A stretch of 15,442 nt of DNA from Acidobacteriota bacterium (GCA_020439725.1 JAGQSE010000222.1:1054-16495); one strand, 5' to 3'; counted from the first letter of the stretch, positions 7,617-14,386 are shown. Made by a program: numbers and translations. The notes: a model not told the origin generated them from the sequence alone.

Positions 7617-8117
7617 TCACTCGCCGACGTGGATCTCCTTCGGCGAGTAGTTGATCCAGTCCTCTTGCCGAATGATCTCACCCGACTCGTTGAACTGCTG
7701 CCAGATCACGAACTCCCACGGTCCGAGGACCTTCCCGCCGTACTCGAATCGGTTGAAGACACCCCGGGTGACGACGATCTCGCCGGAAACGATCTGCGCC
7801 TCGATCGTCAGCGCGGGTCCGGGACCCACCGCCTTGAAATTTCCGCCGTTCCAGTCGAAGAACCTGCGGATGTTCTCTTTCCCCCTCACCTCGTTGCCGT
7901 AGACGACGTCCTTGAGATACGCGTCGTCGGCGTAGAAGCTCATGAAGCGATCAAAGTCTGAGCGCTCCGCATAGACGTCGAAGTACGACGCTGCAACCTC
8001 CGCCAAGGGCTGCCTCTGCGGAGGCGAGGCCGCAACACAGGAGGAAAGAACGAGCCCGACGATCAGGATTAGTGCTCGCAGCTCGGCCCCTGGACGCCGG
8101 GGACTCTGCGGATTCAT
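7617..8117 (-). CDS. SnoaL/NTF2-like lipoprotein
   Basis: The 166-residue protein has a short signal peptide ending in the lipobox LSSC (Cys27), so it is probably a lipid-anchored exported protein. The mature part has the small cone-shaped NTF2/SnoaL-like pattern: YFDVYAERSDFDRFMSFYAD (about 44-63), KENIRRFFDW, then β-rich sequence ending WQQFNESGEIIRQEDW. Such domains bind small ligands or act as isomerases or cyclases; here the function is unknown. Its ATG overlaps the stop of the upstream CPBP protease gene (ATGA), so the two should be translated together and may act together at the membrane. Confidence 0.82.
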   Translation of the reverse strand: MNPQSPRRPGAELRALILIVGLVLSSCVAASPPQRQPLAEVAASYFDVYAERSDFDRFMSFYADDAYLKDVVYGNEVRGKENIRRFFDWNGGNFKAVGPGPALTIEAQIVSGEIVVTRGVFNRFEYGGKVLGPWEFVIWQQFNESGEIIRQEDWINYSPKEIHVGE

Positions 8118-8908
8118 GACACGAACGCCGGCAAGACATGAAGGACGACGTCGACGGAGAGGTGAGCGACCATCGCAGCGAAGAGGCTCCGCCTCCAGTA
8201 GCACCAACCGTACAGGATCCCCACCGCGGTGTTCCCCAAGACGGTGCCACCGATTGCGAACGGTGAGCCCGCGCCATAGGACAACAGCTGGGGCAGATGG
8301 GCCATGCCGAAGGCCACGGCGGTCCCCACGAGGATCGTCCACGCCACCACCGGCCGGACCGTGTCGTGCCCCCGAAGCTTCATGACAACCCAGACCAACA
8401 GCGTCATCAGCCCCAGCCGAAACCAGACCTCCTCCGCGACCGCGGCCCCCACCGAAACGGCCAACCCTCCGAGGGCGCCCCGAAAGCCGTATGCCGGGAT
8501 CTCGGGAGGAAGATAGGGCTGACTGAGATACCGGACCAGCAGCAGCACTGCTCCCAGCGCCACCCCGAGACCTCCCGCGAGGCCTGCGTCCCTCCCCGCC
8601 TTGGCAAGACTCCCCCGCTCTCCGGAGAGCATCCCCGCGAACCGCGGAGCACCAAGCCCGATCCTCTGTCCCAGAACGAGCCCCAGCCACACCGACGGCA
8701 CGGTCAGGACGCTCAGGAACACCGCGCTGGGCAGCACGATCGAGCTGAAGCTCCGCGCCGCATCGACCCGGCCGAAGGCGAGGCTGAAGAGCTGCGCCGC
8801 GAGGGTGAGAAGAAAGAGGACAGTTGCGAGCGGGAAGACCGGGTGGGCGGGGCGCGCGTCCGTCGGGTGTTCCGTTGAGACTGCTGCTGCTGGGAACGTG
8901 CTGGACAC
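8114..8908 (-). CDS. CPBP-family intramembrane metalloprotease (CAAX protease-like)
   Basis: The 264-residue protein is very hydrophobic, with about seven likely membrane segments. All three CPBP/Abi motifs are present: EEVWFR (159-164, EExxxR), FGMAH (200-204, FxxxH) and HLSVD (249-253, HxxxN/D). These are the glutamate and histidine residues that form the Rce1-type active site. Roles in this family include CAAX-type processing and bacteriocin self-immunity; the substrate is not evident. The GTG start has GGGAG five bases upstream. It is the first gene of a two-gene unit with the SnoaL-like lipoprotein, which is a possible partner or substrate (inference). Confidence 0.88.
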   Translation of the reverse strand: MSSTFPAAAVSTEHPTDARPAHPVFPLATVLFLLTLAAQLFSLAFGRVDAARSFSSIVLPSAVFLSVLTVPSVWLGLVLGQRIGLGAPRFAGMLSGERGSLAKAGRDAGLAGGLGVALGAVLLLVRYLSQPYLPPEIPAYGFRGALGGLAVSVGAAVAEEVWFRLGLMTLLVWVVMKLRGHDTVRPVVAWTILVGTAVAFGMAHLPQLLSYGAGSPFAIGGTVLGNTAVGILYGWCYWRRSLFAAMVAHLSVDVVLHVLPAFVS

Positions 8909-9047
8909 TCAAACTCCCTTTCCGTCGGTCTACCGGACACACTTCAGGCGCCAGACCGGCCGTTCAGCGATCGGCTTGGTCGATCGGACCCCGAGTAAGG
9001 CTCATAGCGTCAACGTTCTCTTACCGAAGCGCCGGAGCATTCCATCG

Positions 9048-9076
9048 TTGCGGGTCTATACAAATCGGTGTATATT
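9048..9076 (+). promoter_or_regulatory. Candidate promoter and autoregulatory operator of the toxin-antitoxin pair
   Basis: A perfect inverted repeat TATACA / TGTATA (9057-9062 and 9069-9074, 6-base spacer) lies 8 bases before the toxin ATG. TATATT at 9071-9076 can serve as a -10 element, with TTGCGG at 9048-9053 as a weak -35 at 17-base spacing. The repeat would overlap the promoter, which suits repression by the HTH antitoxin downstream, as known for HigA proteins. Transcription would then begin near the ATG itself, and no Shine-Dalgarno is visible there, so the mRNA may be leaderless. Confidence 0.45.
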
Positions 9077-9082
9077 CAGATC

Positions 9083-9427
9083 ATGAATGAACGGCCTCTC
9101 TCTTGGCTCGGCACCTCGCTTGCGGATGTCCGGGCCTTTCCCGAGGAGGCTCGACGCTCCGCAGGATACCAGCTCCGTAGACTCCAGATGGGGCTGACGC
9201 CGACGGACTGGAAGCCCATGACTACCGTCGGAAGTGGCGTCGCCGAGATTCGACTGCGGGGCCAGCAGGAGCACCGAGTTCTCTACATCGCAAAGTTCGA
9301 TGAAGGCATCTACATTCTCCACGCGTTCGAGAAGAAGACCCAGAAGACTCGAAGGACCGACCTCGAGCTCGCCCGCCGTCGGCTCGGCGACCTCGTCCGT
9401 CTCCGAAGCACCCCAAAGGAGCTCTGA
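9083..9427 (+). CDS. higB: HigB/RelE-like toxin (Gp49-like)
   Basis: The 114-residue basic protein fits the phage Gp49-like / HigB branch of the RelE toxins: an N-terminal DVRAFPEEARRSAGYQLRRL helix pair (15-34), the strand block GVAEIRLRG (52-60) with HRVLYIAKF (64-72), and the C-terminal ILHAFEKKTQKT (78-89). Such toxins are ribosome-dependent mRNA interferases. The ATG at 9083 was taken; a GTG at 9068 would place the start inside the candidate operator. The stop codon abuts the antitoxin ATG (TGAATG), giving the toxin-first order usual for HigBA. The gene name is by family, not by tested identity. Confidence 0.87.
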   Translation: MNERPLSWLGTSLADVRAFPEEARRSAGYQLRRLQMGLTPTDWKPMTTVGSGVAEIRLRGQQEHRVLYIAKFDEGIYILHAFEKKTQKTRRTDLELARRRLGDLVRLRSTPKEL

Positions 9428-9727
9428 ATGGCCACCACGATCCAAGAATCGAGCGGGAATGTCTTCACCGACCTCGGCTTTGAACCCGAAGCGGCGCTGA
9501 ACCTGAAGCTCCGCGCCGACCTGATGATCGAGATCTCGAAGCTGATCGAGGCGCGCGGTCTCACCCAGACCGCCGCAGCGGAGCTCCTCAAGGTGACGCA
9601 GCCGAGGGTCAGCGACCTGGTCCGCGGCAAGATCGATCGCTTCAGCGTAGACAGCTTGATCGAGATGCTCGGTCATGCTGGCGCGGAGGTTTCGTTGGTC
9701 GTCAACACCGGCCGACGGGTTGCGTAG
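9428..9727 (+). CDS. higA: HigA-like antitoxin, XRE-type HTH
   Basis: The 99-residue protein contains one XRE-family helix-turn-helix at about 45-66 (LTQTAAAELLKVTQPRVSDL), preceded by a long helix from about residue 26. The C-terminal segment DSLIEMLGHAGAEVSLVV is typical of the HTH_37 antitoxins paired with Gp49-like toxins. It should neutralise the toxin by binding it and repress the operon, probably at the inverted repeat 9057-9074. It begins directly at the toxin stop with no gap. No clear terminator follows; there is only a 5-bp hairpin at 9747-9761. Confidence 0.9.
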   Translation: MATTIQESSGNVFTDLGFEPEAALNLKLRADLMIEISKLIEARGLTQTAAAELLKVTQPRVSDLVRGKIDRFSVDSLIEMLGHAGAEVSLVVNTGRRVA

Positions 9728-9829
9728 CGTCGAAGTCTTGGAACACCGTGAGCAGGTCACGAGGCAGGCGGGACATGGGAAGCGGAGTCTTACGAACCAG
9801 CCAAGGCCCTCCGATACACTCGGAACACA

Positions 9830-10402
9830 ATGAAGAACGATGAACCGATTCATGGCTTCCCGAGCGGCGCCGCGTTCGGGCGATGGCTCGCCGAGGAGCA
9901 CACGCGCTCGACCGGCATCTGGCTCAAGATCCCCAAGAAAGGCGCCGGCCAGCAAGGGCCGTCGTATGCGGAGGCGCTCGAGGAAGCGCTGCGCTTCGGA
10001 TGGATCGACAGCCAGAAGGCGAAGCACGACGACGAGTTCTACCTACAGCGATTCACACCGCGCGGGCCGCGCAGCAGGTGGTCGAAGATCAACCGGACGA
10101 AGGCGGAGGCACTGATCGCGGCGGGCCGCATGGAGCCGGCAGGGCTGGCGGAAGTCGAGGCTGCGAAGAAGGACGGCCGCTGGGAGGCCGCGTACGACTC
10201 CCACAGCACCGCGACCGTTCCCCCCGACCTCCGCGCCGCCCTCGACGCCGACGAAAAAGCCGCCGCGTTCTTCGCAACGCTCAGCTCGCAGAACCGATTC
10301 GCGATCCTCTACCGCGTCCACGACGCGAAGCGACCAGAAACTCGCGCCCAACGCATCGCCAAGTACGTGGAGATGTGCGCGCGAGGCGAGACGATTTACT
10401 GA
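9830..10402 (+). CDS. YdeI/OmpD-associated family protein (bacteriocin-protection type)
   Basis: The 190-residue protein shows the YdeI/OmdA-family signature EALRFGWIDSQ (52-62) and RFTPRGPRSRWSKIN (74-88), then a helical C-terminal part with FFATLSSQNRFAILYRVHDAK. Members have been linked to resistance to polymyxin or bacteriocin-type stress in enterobacteria, but the biochemical function is not known. The ATG at 9830 has no strong ribosome site. The gene lies 102 bases after the antitoxin on the same strand and converges on the cassette genes to the right. It has no attC-like site of its own that I can see, so I place it outside the array. Confidence 0.87.
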   Translation: MKNDEPIHGFPSGAAFGRWLAEEHTRSTGIWLKIPKKGAGQQGPSYAEALEEALRFGWIDSQKAKHDDEFYLQRFTPRGPRSRWSKINRTKAEALIAAGRMEPAGLAEVEAAKKDGRWEAAYDSHSTATVPPDLRAALDADEKAAAFFATLSSQNRFAILYRVHDAKRPETRAQRIAKYVEMCARGETIY

Positions 10403-10404
10403 GG

Positions 10405-10425
10405 GTGGCGGGGCGGGCCCGCCAC
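10405..10425 (+). terminator. Strong hairpin right after the YdeI-family stop
   Basis: GTGGCGGG (10405-10412) and CCCGCCAC (10418-10425) form a perfect 8-bp GC-rich stem with a 5-base loop, beginning three bases after the stop codon. The position suits transcription termination of the YdeI gene. No T tract follows, so it is not a canonical intrinsic terminator. Confidence 0.45.
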
Positions 10426-10436
10426 TGTGGGCGCGG

Positions 10437-10524
10437 GCCGCGTAACGCCTCGGGCGGAGCCTCCACTTCTCGGACTATTTGCGAAGGTTTCTGGACACTA
10501 CCGGAGGTTCCGATAGACGTCGGG
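10437..10524 (-). repeat. Weak attC candidate, possible end of the array
   Basis: GCCGCGTAAC (10437-10446) matches the core-site boxes of the other attC sites in the window. A 10-bp stem follows: CGGAGCCTCC (10455-10464) with GGAGGTTCCG (10503-10512), including one G-T wobble. The expected partner GTT box on the other arm is missing (CGTCGG at 10518-10523 at best), and no extra-helical bases are clear. It may be a decayed site. Confidence 0.35.
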
Positions 10525-10618
10525 GACAACCGCGGTAATTCCCAGAGCCCTTGCCGTTTTGGCGACGACCCCACCACTGTCGCCTTTCTCGTCAGTTTCC
10601 AAAGTGCTCAGAGGTCTT

Positions 10619-10700
10619 GCCGCAGAACGGTCTGCTACTCAGCGACTTTCTCGGCGCAGGGCGCCGCAGAAAGTTCGCTGGAGTAGCTGGGTTGTGCGGC
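10619..10700 (-). repeat. attC: attC recombination site of the 365-residue gene's cassette
   Basis: The outer boxes GCCGCAGAAC (10619-10628) and GTTGTGCGGC (10691-10700) pair at 9 of 10 positions, including the essential AAC/GTT. Unpaired spacers follow (10629-10633 and 10688-10690). The inner stem pairs 10634-10640 with 10681-10687, 10641-10644 with 10676-10679, 10645-10651 with 10668-10674 and 10652-10657 with 10661-10666, closing on a 3-base loop. Single unpaired bases G10680, T10675 and C10667 all lie on one arm, the arm next to the gene, as do the G and T extra-helical bases of known attC sites. The paired outer boxes, spacer and one-sided bulges together go beyond an ordinary terminator. 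Confidence 0.82.
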
Positions 10701-10714
10701 GCATTCGCCGACTC

Positions 10715-11812
10715 TCATTGGTCCAGCCCAAGAATACCACGGGTGAATCGCCCTGCCAGCTCCACCAGCTGAGGAATTCTCTCGGGCTGGCCTCCCGCGA
10801 GCTTTCTGAGTAGCCTGTTGATCTTTGATCGGTTGACTAGAAACCTCTGCCCCAGCTCCTCCCTGTGTCTATCGAAGATTGGAATTAACTCGCTTCGCAG
10901 CCGAGCTGGAAATCCGGCTAGAAACAGTCCGCGCCCCGACCGGACAATCGGATAGATTGTTAGTGCGCTCTCGCCAAAGAGAAGCCTCTCCGACACTACG
11001 TAGACTGGCTCGTCATCGCCGTACAGTGCAGTTCTGAGATCGACATCTATTGGCTCACCACTCTTGATTGCCTCCTGTGTGAAGGAATCCGAAAGGTGCG
11101 AAAGCGTTGTTAGAGCCGTAACCAAGAGTTCAACGGGACTCTTGCCAGCAGCCAGTGGATGCCCCCTAATGTCTAGGAGTTTTGCGTCTGAGAGTTTGGG
11201 GTCGCCTAGGTAAGCACCTTCGCCATCGACATAGCTCCAGAGCCATACACGCTCCCACACTTCCTGGTCAGGAAGAATCGCTCGAAGGTGAGAGTAGACC
11301 TCCCCAGCCATCGAGTCCTCCTCGGAAGCCAGAGCCAGACGGAACTTCTCGCGCAACCAAGAATATCCCGACTCGAGGGTCGTCTTCACCATCAGCTCAA
11401 GTTGCTCGGTATCAATATCAAGCTCCGGAGCAACCAGGAGGCGGACCTCTCGTACCCTGCCTACGCCTTCGATAGCAATCTTTCGGCTCCTTGGTCGGCG
11501 AGCCGGTGGCTCCTCATCCGGTACGATAACAATCTCCAGCACCGAAGGCGCCCAAAGATCCAATGCGACGCCGGTTCGAATTCGGACGCCGCCAATCTCA
11601 AGAAATGCGCCGGCACCGAGCAGACCGGCGCTACTTGCCAAGACTTCCCTATGGTCCCGAATCGCGGTGTTGACATACTGTTCGATAAACCCTTCAATGA
11701 CTGGGGCGAGTTCTGAGAAGGAGGACAAGTCGAACGGTTGGAACAGGCGATCAAGATCCTCAACCAGGTCTTTTCTGGCCTCAATAATGGCCTCAGAAGG
11801 ATCCCTATTCAT
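10715..11812 (-). CDS. Hypothetical protein, 365 residues, cassette-borne
   Basis: I do not recognise this family. The protein is acidic to neutral, soluble and without signal peptide or membrane segment. Residues 1-60 are helical; about 65-130 look β-rich, with a proline/arginine linker (PPARRPRSRK). The block from about 135 to 335, with WERVWLWSYVDGEGAYLG and SALTIYPIVRSGRGLFLAGF, has the spacing of a GAF-like sensory fold, but this is a guess. The C-terminus is helical and basic (RSKINRLLRKL). The ATG at 11812 has AAGGG nearby and sits about 20 bases past the attC core site of the upstream cassette. An attC directly follows the stop, as expected for a one-gene cassette. Confidence 0.75.
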   Translation of the reverse strand: MNRDPSEAIIEARKDLVEDLDRLFQPFDLSSFSELAPVIEGFIEQYVNTAIRDHREVLASSAGLLGAGAFLEIGGVRIRTGVALDLWAPSVLEIVIVPDEEPPARRPRSRKIAIEGVGRVREVRLLVAPELDIDTEQLELMVKTTLESGYSWLREKFRLALASEEDSMAGEVYSHLRAILPDQEVWERVWLWSYVDGEGAYLGDPKLSDAKLLDIRGHPLAAGKSPVELLVTALTTLSHLSDSFTQEAIKSGEPIDVDLRTALYGDDEPVYVVSERLLFGESALTIYPIVRSGRGLFLAGFPARLRSELIPIFDRHREELGQRFLVNRSKINRLLRKLAGGQPERIPQLVELAGRFTRGILGLDQ

Positions 11813-11825
11813 CTAGCCCTTACCT

Positions 11826-11958
11826 GCCGCACAACGTTCGAGGTAGCCGGGTTGGCGGACCAACGGAGTTGACGTTGACACATCAAGAAGTGTAAACGAA
11901 GGAAACGACGTTGAAAAACCGAAAAACGAGCCAACTCCGGTTGACCGATTTGTTAAAT
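11826..11958 (-). repeat. attC: attC recombination site of the HEPN-like gene's cassette
   Basis: The core box GCCGCACAAC (11826-11835) faces GTTAAAT (11952-11958), which fits GTTRRRY exactly; AAC pairs with GTT. Unpaired spacers of 6 and 5 bases follow (11836-11841 and 11947-11951), the usual size. The L region 11842-11856 pairs with 11930-11946: GGT/ACC, then AG with TT (one wobble), CCGG/CCGG and GTTGGC/GCCAAC. Single unpaired G11943 and T11936 lie on the gene-proximal arm, with G outside T as in classical attC sites. The variable inner part (11857-11929) contains small palindromes. The total of about 130 bp is within the known size range. Confidence 0.78.
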
Positions 11959-11960
11959 CC

Positions 11961-13253
11961 CTATCGCAAGGTATCTAGAAACTCTTGTTCGCGCTCATTA
12001 TCCACTAACGCTTGAAGGAACTGAATTCCGTCGAAAGTCCCACCAACACGTTCAAGGACAATGTTTCCTAGAGACCGAAGACGTTCGAGTTTCGCTGGGT
12101 CTTCAATTCGCCTCTGAAGCAATTTGCTCTCCTTGACCGCATTTATGAATGCTTCAACGGCATTGGTATCGAATTTTGCGAACATGCGAGGAATCCGTGC
12201 TGCGGCTTTATTCGCAAAGAAATCTGTGCGACTCCATTGCATGCTGTGCCCGACATGTCCCACATATGTGTGCGTCAACGCCCAGACGTAGTCGGAAAGA
12301 AGTTGCGGCGGAATGACAGCAGCGTATGGTTCAAGCGCAGCGACACAGCGGTTTTCGGTCGCGAAGTCATCCAGCGATTCCTTAAGCTCCTTGACCAACG
12401 GGCCAACGGTGTGAACGCGTGCGGTGTTTGTGAGATAAATGTTACCGTTAACAACATTGACAAATCCCAACGCGTTCTGCGTTCTTGCAGTATGCCCCTT
12501 TGAAATTTCCTGATCGACACGGTGCGCGACTTGATTTTTGAGTTGCTTAGGCAGGACCTTCCACAATATCGGTGCGACAAACTCGATATTCGACCGAAGG
12601 ACGCTCGAGGTGTTTTCAAGGCAATAGACGGTGAATAGGCGATTGATCAATTCGGCCTTGTAAACTTCGGGGATCTCAGCCAACGCATTCGCGATGCCGA
12701 ATTCATTTCGATCAAAATCCGGCGTATTCATCAGCGCGAGATATTCGTCGATATCAATAATCTGTGGCGGGTATGGCTCTGCAAGGACGTATTTCACACA
12801 ATCTTCGAACATCGACAAGACCTTGATGGCCGACGGTTCGGAGCTTCGCGGATGACCATCGAAAATATGTCGCGTCTCCTTTGCATGCCGAAGGACCTTT
12901 GCGGCCTCCCAACCAATAACCCCTATCTTGTATGCGCCATCGATGAGCTGTTCATCAGTGACGTGATCTTGAAAATCCTCGTACCGCTTGATCTCCCTCG
13001 GCAGGTTTACGCTCTTGTTGAACAGTTCGACGCTGCGATGGAGAATCTTATTGCGCAGGTCGTCGACGACCGCGTTCCAAAGGCATCCGATCGCGCTTCT
13101 GTGACCGCCAGCGGGAAGTACGCGAAGTGCTTCGTCGATATACGGGTTGTCGAGAACATCATCACGGACGCGCGTGAGGGCCCTCTCAAACAACGGCCGT
13201 AGCTCGTGCTGGCCGGTGTCACGTGTTGTTAAGCTTCGGCTAGCTTTGGCCAT
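11961..13253 (-). CDS. Putative HEPN-like RNase-type protein, 430 residues
   Basis: No family is recognised outright. The protein is largely helical, with no signal peptide or membrane segment. In the N-terminal third, R128-H-I-F-D-G-H134 within LRHAKETRHIFDGHP fits the R-[NHD]-x4-H motif of HEPN ribonucleases, and R67-N-K-I-L-H72 is a second R-x4-H in a helix. HEPN domains are common toxins of abortive-infection and RNA-targeting defence systems, so a role as nucleic-acid-cutting effector is plausible but inferred. The gene is AT-richer than most of the window, suggesting transfer. It starts 88 bases after the DUF4062 gene with no clear attC between them, and an attC follows its stop, so the two genes seem to share a cassette. 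Confidence 0.72.
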   Translation of the reverse strand: MAKASRSLTTRDTGQHELRPLFERALTRVRDDVLDNPYIDEALRVLPAGGHRSAIGCLWNAVVDDLRNKILHRSVELFNKSVNLPREIKRYEDFQDHVTDEQLIDGAYKIGVIGWEAAKVLRHAKETRHIFDGHPRSSEPSAIKVLSMFEDCVKYVLAEPYPPQIIDIDEYLALMNTPDFDRNEFGIANALAEIPEVYKAELINRLFTVYCLENTSSVLRSNIEFVAPILWKVLPKQLKNQVAHRVDQEISKGHTARTQNALGFVNVVNGNIYLTNTARVHTVGPLVKELKESLDDFATENRCVAALEPYAAVIPPQLLSDYVWALTHTYVGHVGHSMQWSRTDFFANKAAARIPRMFAKFDTNAVEAFINAVKESKLLQRRIEDPAKLERLRSLGNIVLERVGGTFDGIQFLQALVDNEREQEFLDTLR

Positions 13254-13341
13254 CGGGTTTCAGGGGTGTAACGTCTTGCGCAGCACCGGCGGCGCCAGCC
13301 GTCCGAGTACCGGAGCTGGTTCGCTGAATGGATCTACGTCA

Positions 13342-14280
13342 TCAACTGTTGCCGACGATTGCAGACACATGACTTCTGAACGTCTCCTCATCGGATACGT
13401 AGCTTCTACCGATTTCGTCCTTCACCAGTGCGCGGCGGAGCTGTGATGGTTCTGCTGCGCCTCCGATTCTGGCTAGGTCGATGTAGAAGCTGAAGCTCTG
13501 CCCCGGTTCGAGACGTCGCTTCGAGTTTGGCTCGTGCGTAGCAGCATCGAACTGTGGATAAAGGTTTCGACCGTCGTCCATTTCGACGAGCACAGATGCT
13601 ATGAACACAGGAACAGGAGAGTGATTCTCGACCGACAACGACAGCAAGGTTCGGTCGACGCCCTCGTAGGAGAGCGTGAAACCGACCGCCGAGCTTACAC
13701 GAACATCGGGTCGGCTCGCCGTCATGACTCCTTCGGCAGGCCCGGTTGAAGCGTTCGCCGTTCGCTGGGCCGTGAGGATGCCGGATGTCGCGTTCGTAAG
13801 GTTCAGCTGAATCTTCTCCCGCAGCTCCGCAACGTCTTCGTAGTATCCGACAAGGCCGAGTGCTTCAAGCTCAGACCTGAGCAACTGCAGCCGCTCGAAT
13901 TGGTCCGACCCGAGATTCTCTTGTGGAATAGGGCGGCGACAGAAGTAGACGAGAATTCGAGTGCCCGACTTTAGGAGCCTTCGAATCTCTTCGTCAGAGC
14001 CGGATTGGAAGCCTGCGGCGGTTGGCGTACCGATTCGCGACCAGAACAGCGCGATCGCAAGATCACAATCGGGAAGCAATTGTTCATTCAAGGTATCTTG
14101 CGGCGGATTCGCAAGATCCGGGACTGAATGAGTCTCCCACCCTACGAGCTCGACGCGGGCGTTGAGAGCTCTCCCGATCTGGGCATTCCAGGTAGTAACG
14201 ACGTCTCGCAAAGCTTTCCTCTCCGCCGAAACGTCACTCGGCGAGATCAGGAGACACCTGAGTTCATCTATTCTTGCCAT
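13342..14280 (-). CDS. DUF4062 (TIR-like) domain protein with C-terminal β-rich domain
   Basis: The 312-residue protein opens with the DUF4062 signature LISPSDVSAERKAL (11-24), followed by DCDLAIALFWSRIGTP (71-86), GSDEEIRRLL (94-103) and RILVYFCRRP (108-117). DUF4062 is a flavodoxin/TIR-like fold often fused to NACHT or other STAND modules in defence and signalling proteins. Here it is short and fused instead to a β-rich domain (about 190-290, containing SLSVENHSPVPVFIASV) that looks immunoglobulin-like and could sense or bind a partner. NAD-cleaving activity is possible by analogy with TIR domains (E97/E98 are candidates) but unproven. No Shine-Dalgarno is visible; a hairpin abuts the ATG. 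Confidence 0.82.
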   Translation of the reverse strand: MARIDELRCLLISPSDVSAERKALRDVVTTWNAQIGRALNARVELVGWETHSVPDLANPPQDTLNEQLLPDCDLAIALFWSRIGTPTAAGFQSGSDEEIRRLLKSGTRILVYFCRRPIPQENLGSDQFERLQLLRSELEALGLVGYYEDVAELREKIQLNLTNATSGILTAQRTANASTGPAEGVMTASRPDVRVSSAVGFTLSYEGVDRTLLSLSVENHSPVPVFIASVLVEMDDGRNLYPQFDAATHEPNSKRRLEPGQSFSFYIDLARIGGAAEPSQLRRALVKDEIGRSYVSDEETFRSHVSAIVGNS

Positions 14281-14281
14281 G

Positions 14282-14294
14282 CTAGGTTACCTAG
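14282..14294 (-). promoter_or_regulatory. Palindrome abutting the DUF4062 start codon
   Basis: CTAGG (14282-14286) and CCTAG (14290-14294) form a perfect 5-bp palindrome around TTA, one base upstream of the ATG at 14280. It occupies the place where a ribosome site would be and could block initiation or bind a repressor. It is short and may be chance. Confidence 0.25.
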
Positions 14295-14319
14295 GTGTAG
14301 CTACTTCCAGCGGAAGGAA

Positions 14320-14386
14320 GTCGGCGAACGATCTGCGTGTGAGCGGATGGCGAAGCCATTCCGACTCGACACGCGGGTTCTACGGC
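14320..14386 (-). repeat. attC: attC recombination site of the Mrr-like gene's cassette
   Basis: The outer boxes GTCGGCGAAC (14320-14329) and GTTCTACGGC (14377-14386) pair at 8 of 10 positions, including AAC/GTT. Spacers are 14330-14334 and 14375-14376. The stem is GCGTGT (14335-14340) with ACACGC (14369-14374), GAG (14341-14343) with CTC (14365-14367), CGGA (14344-14347) with TCCG (14360-14363), and TGGC (14348-14351) with GCCA (14355-14358) around a GAA loop. The single unpaired bases G14368, A14364 and T14359 all lie on the gene-proximal arm. A 67-bp site is near the short end of the attC range. It lies about 80 bases past the Mrr-like stop. Confidence 0.82.

Larger units (their letters stand above)
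10403..10714. other. Interval between convergent genes: hairpin, weak attC, very short cassette, strong attC
   Basis: No sizeable gene is visible. In order it holds the YdeI-side hairpin, a weak attC candidate (10437-10524), about 95 bases of spacer and a clear attC (10619-10700). If both sites are real, the segment between their core sites is a cassette of about 180 bp. It contains at most a 34-residue minus-strand frame (10498-10602, TTG start, ending VVPDVYRNLR), which is too short to call. Confidence 0.6.

Noticed and set aside
2120..10402. The whole run of small accessory genes as integron cassettes
   Set aside because: Several genes overlap by four bases or are spaced under 100 bases, and no attC-type fold was found in their gaps. 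Only the part right of 10437 qualifies.
10498..10602. A 34-residue minus-strand frame ending VVPDVYRNLR
   Set aside because: It is protein-like in composition but has only a TTG start, no ribosome site and no known relative; recorded as a possibility, not called.
13254..13341. An attC between the DUF4062 and HEPN-like genes
   Set aside because: There is an AAC at 13270-13272 (GGTGTAAC) and some CAGC/GCTG and CCGG pairing, but no partner GTT box at proper spacing and no one-sided bulges. I treat the gap as non-site and the genes as one cassette.
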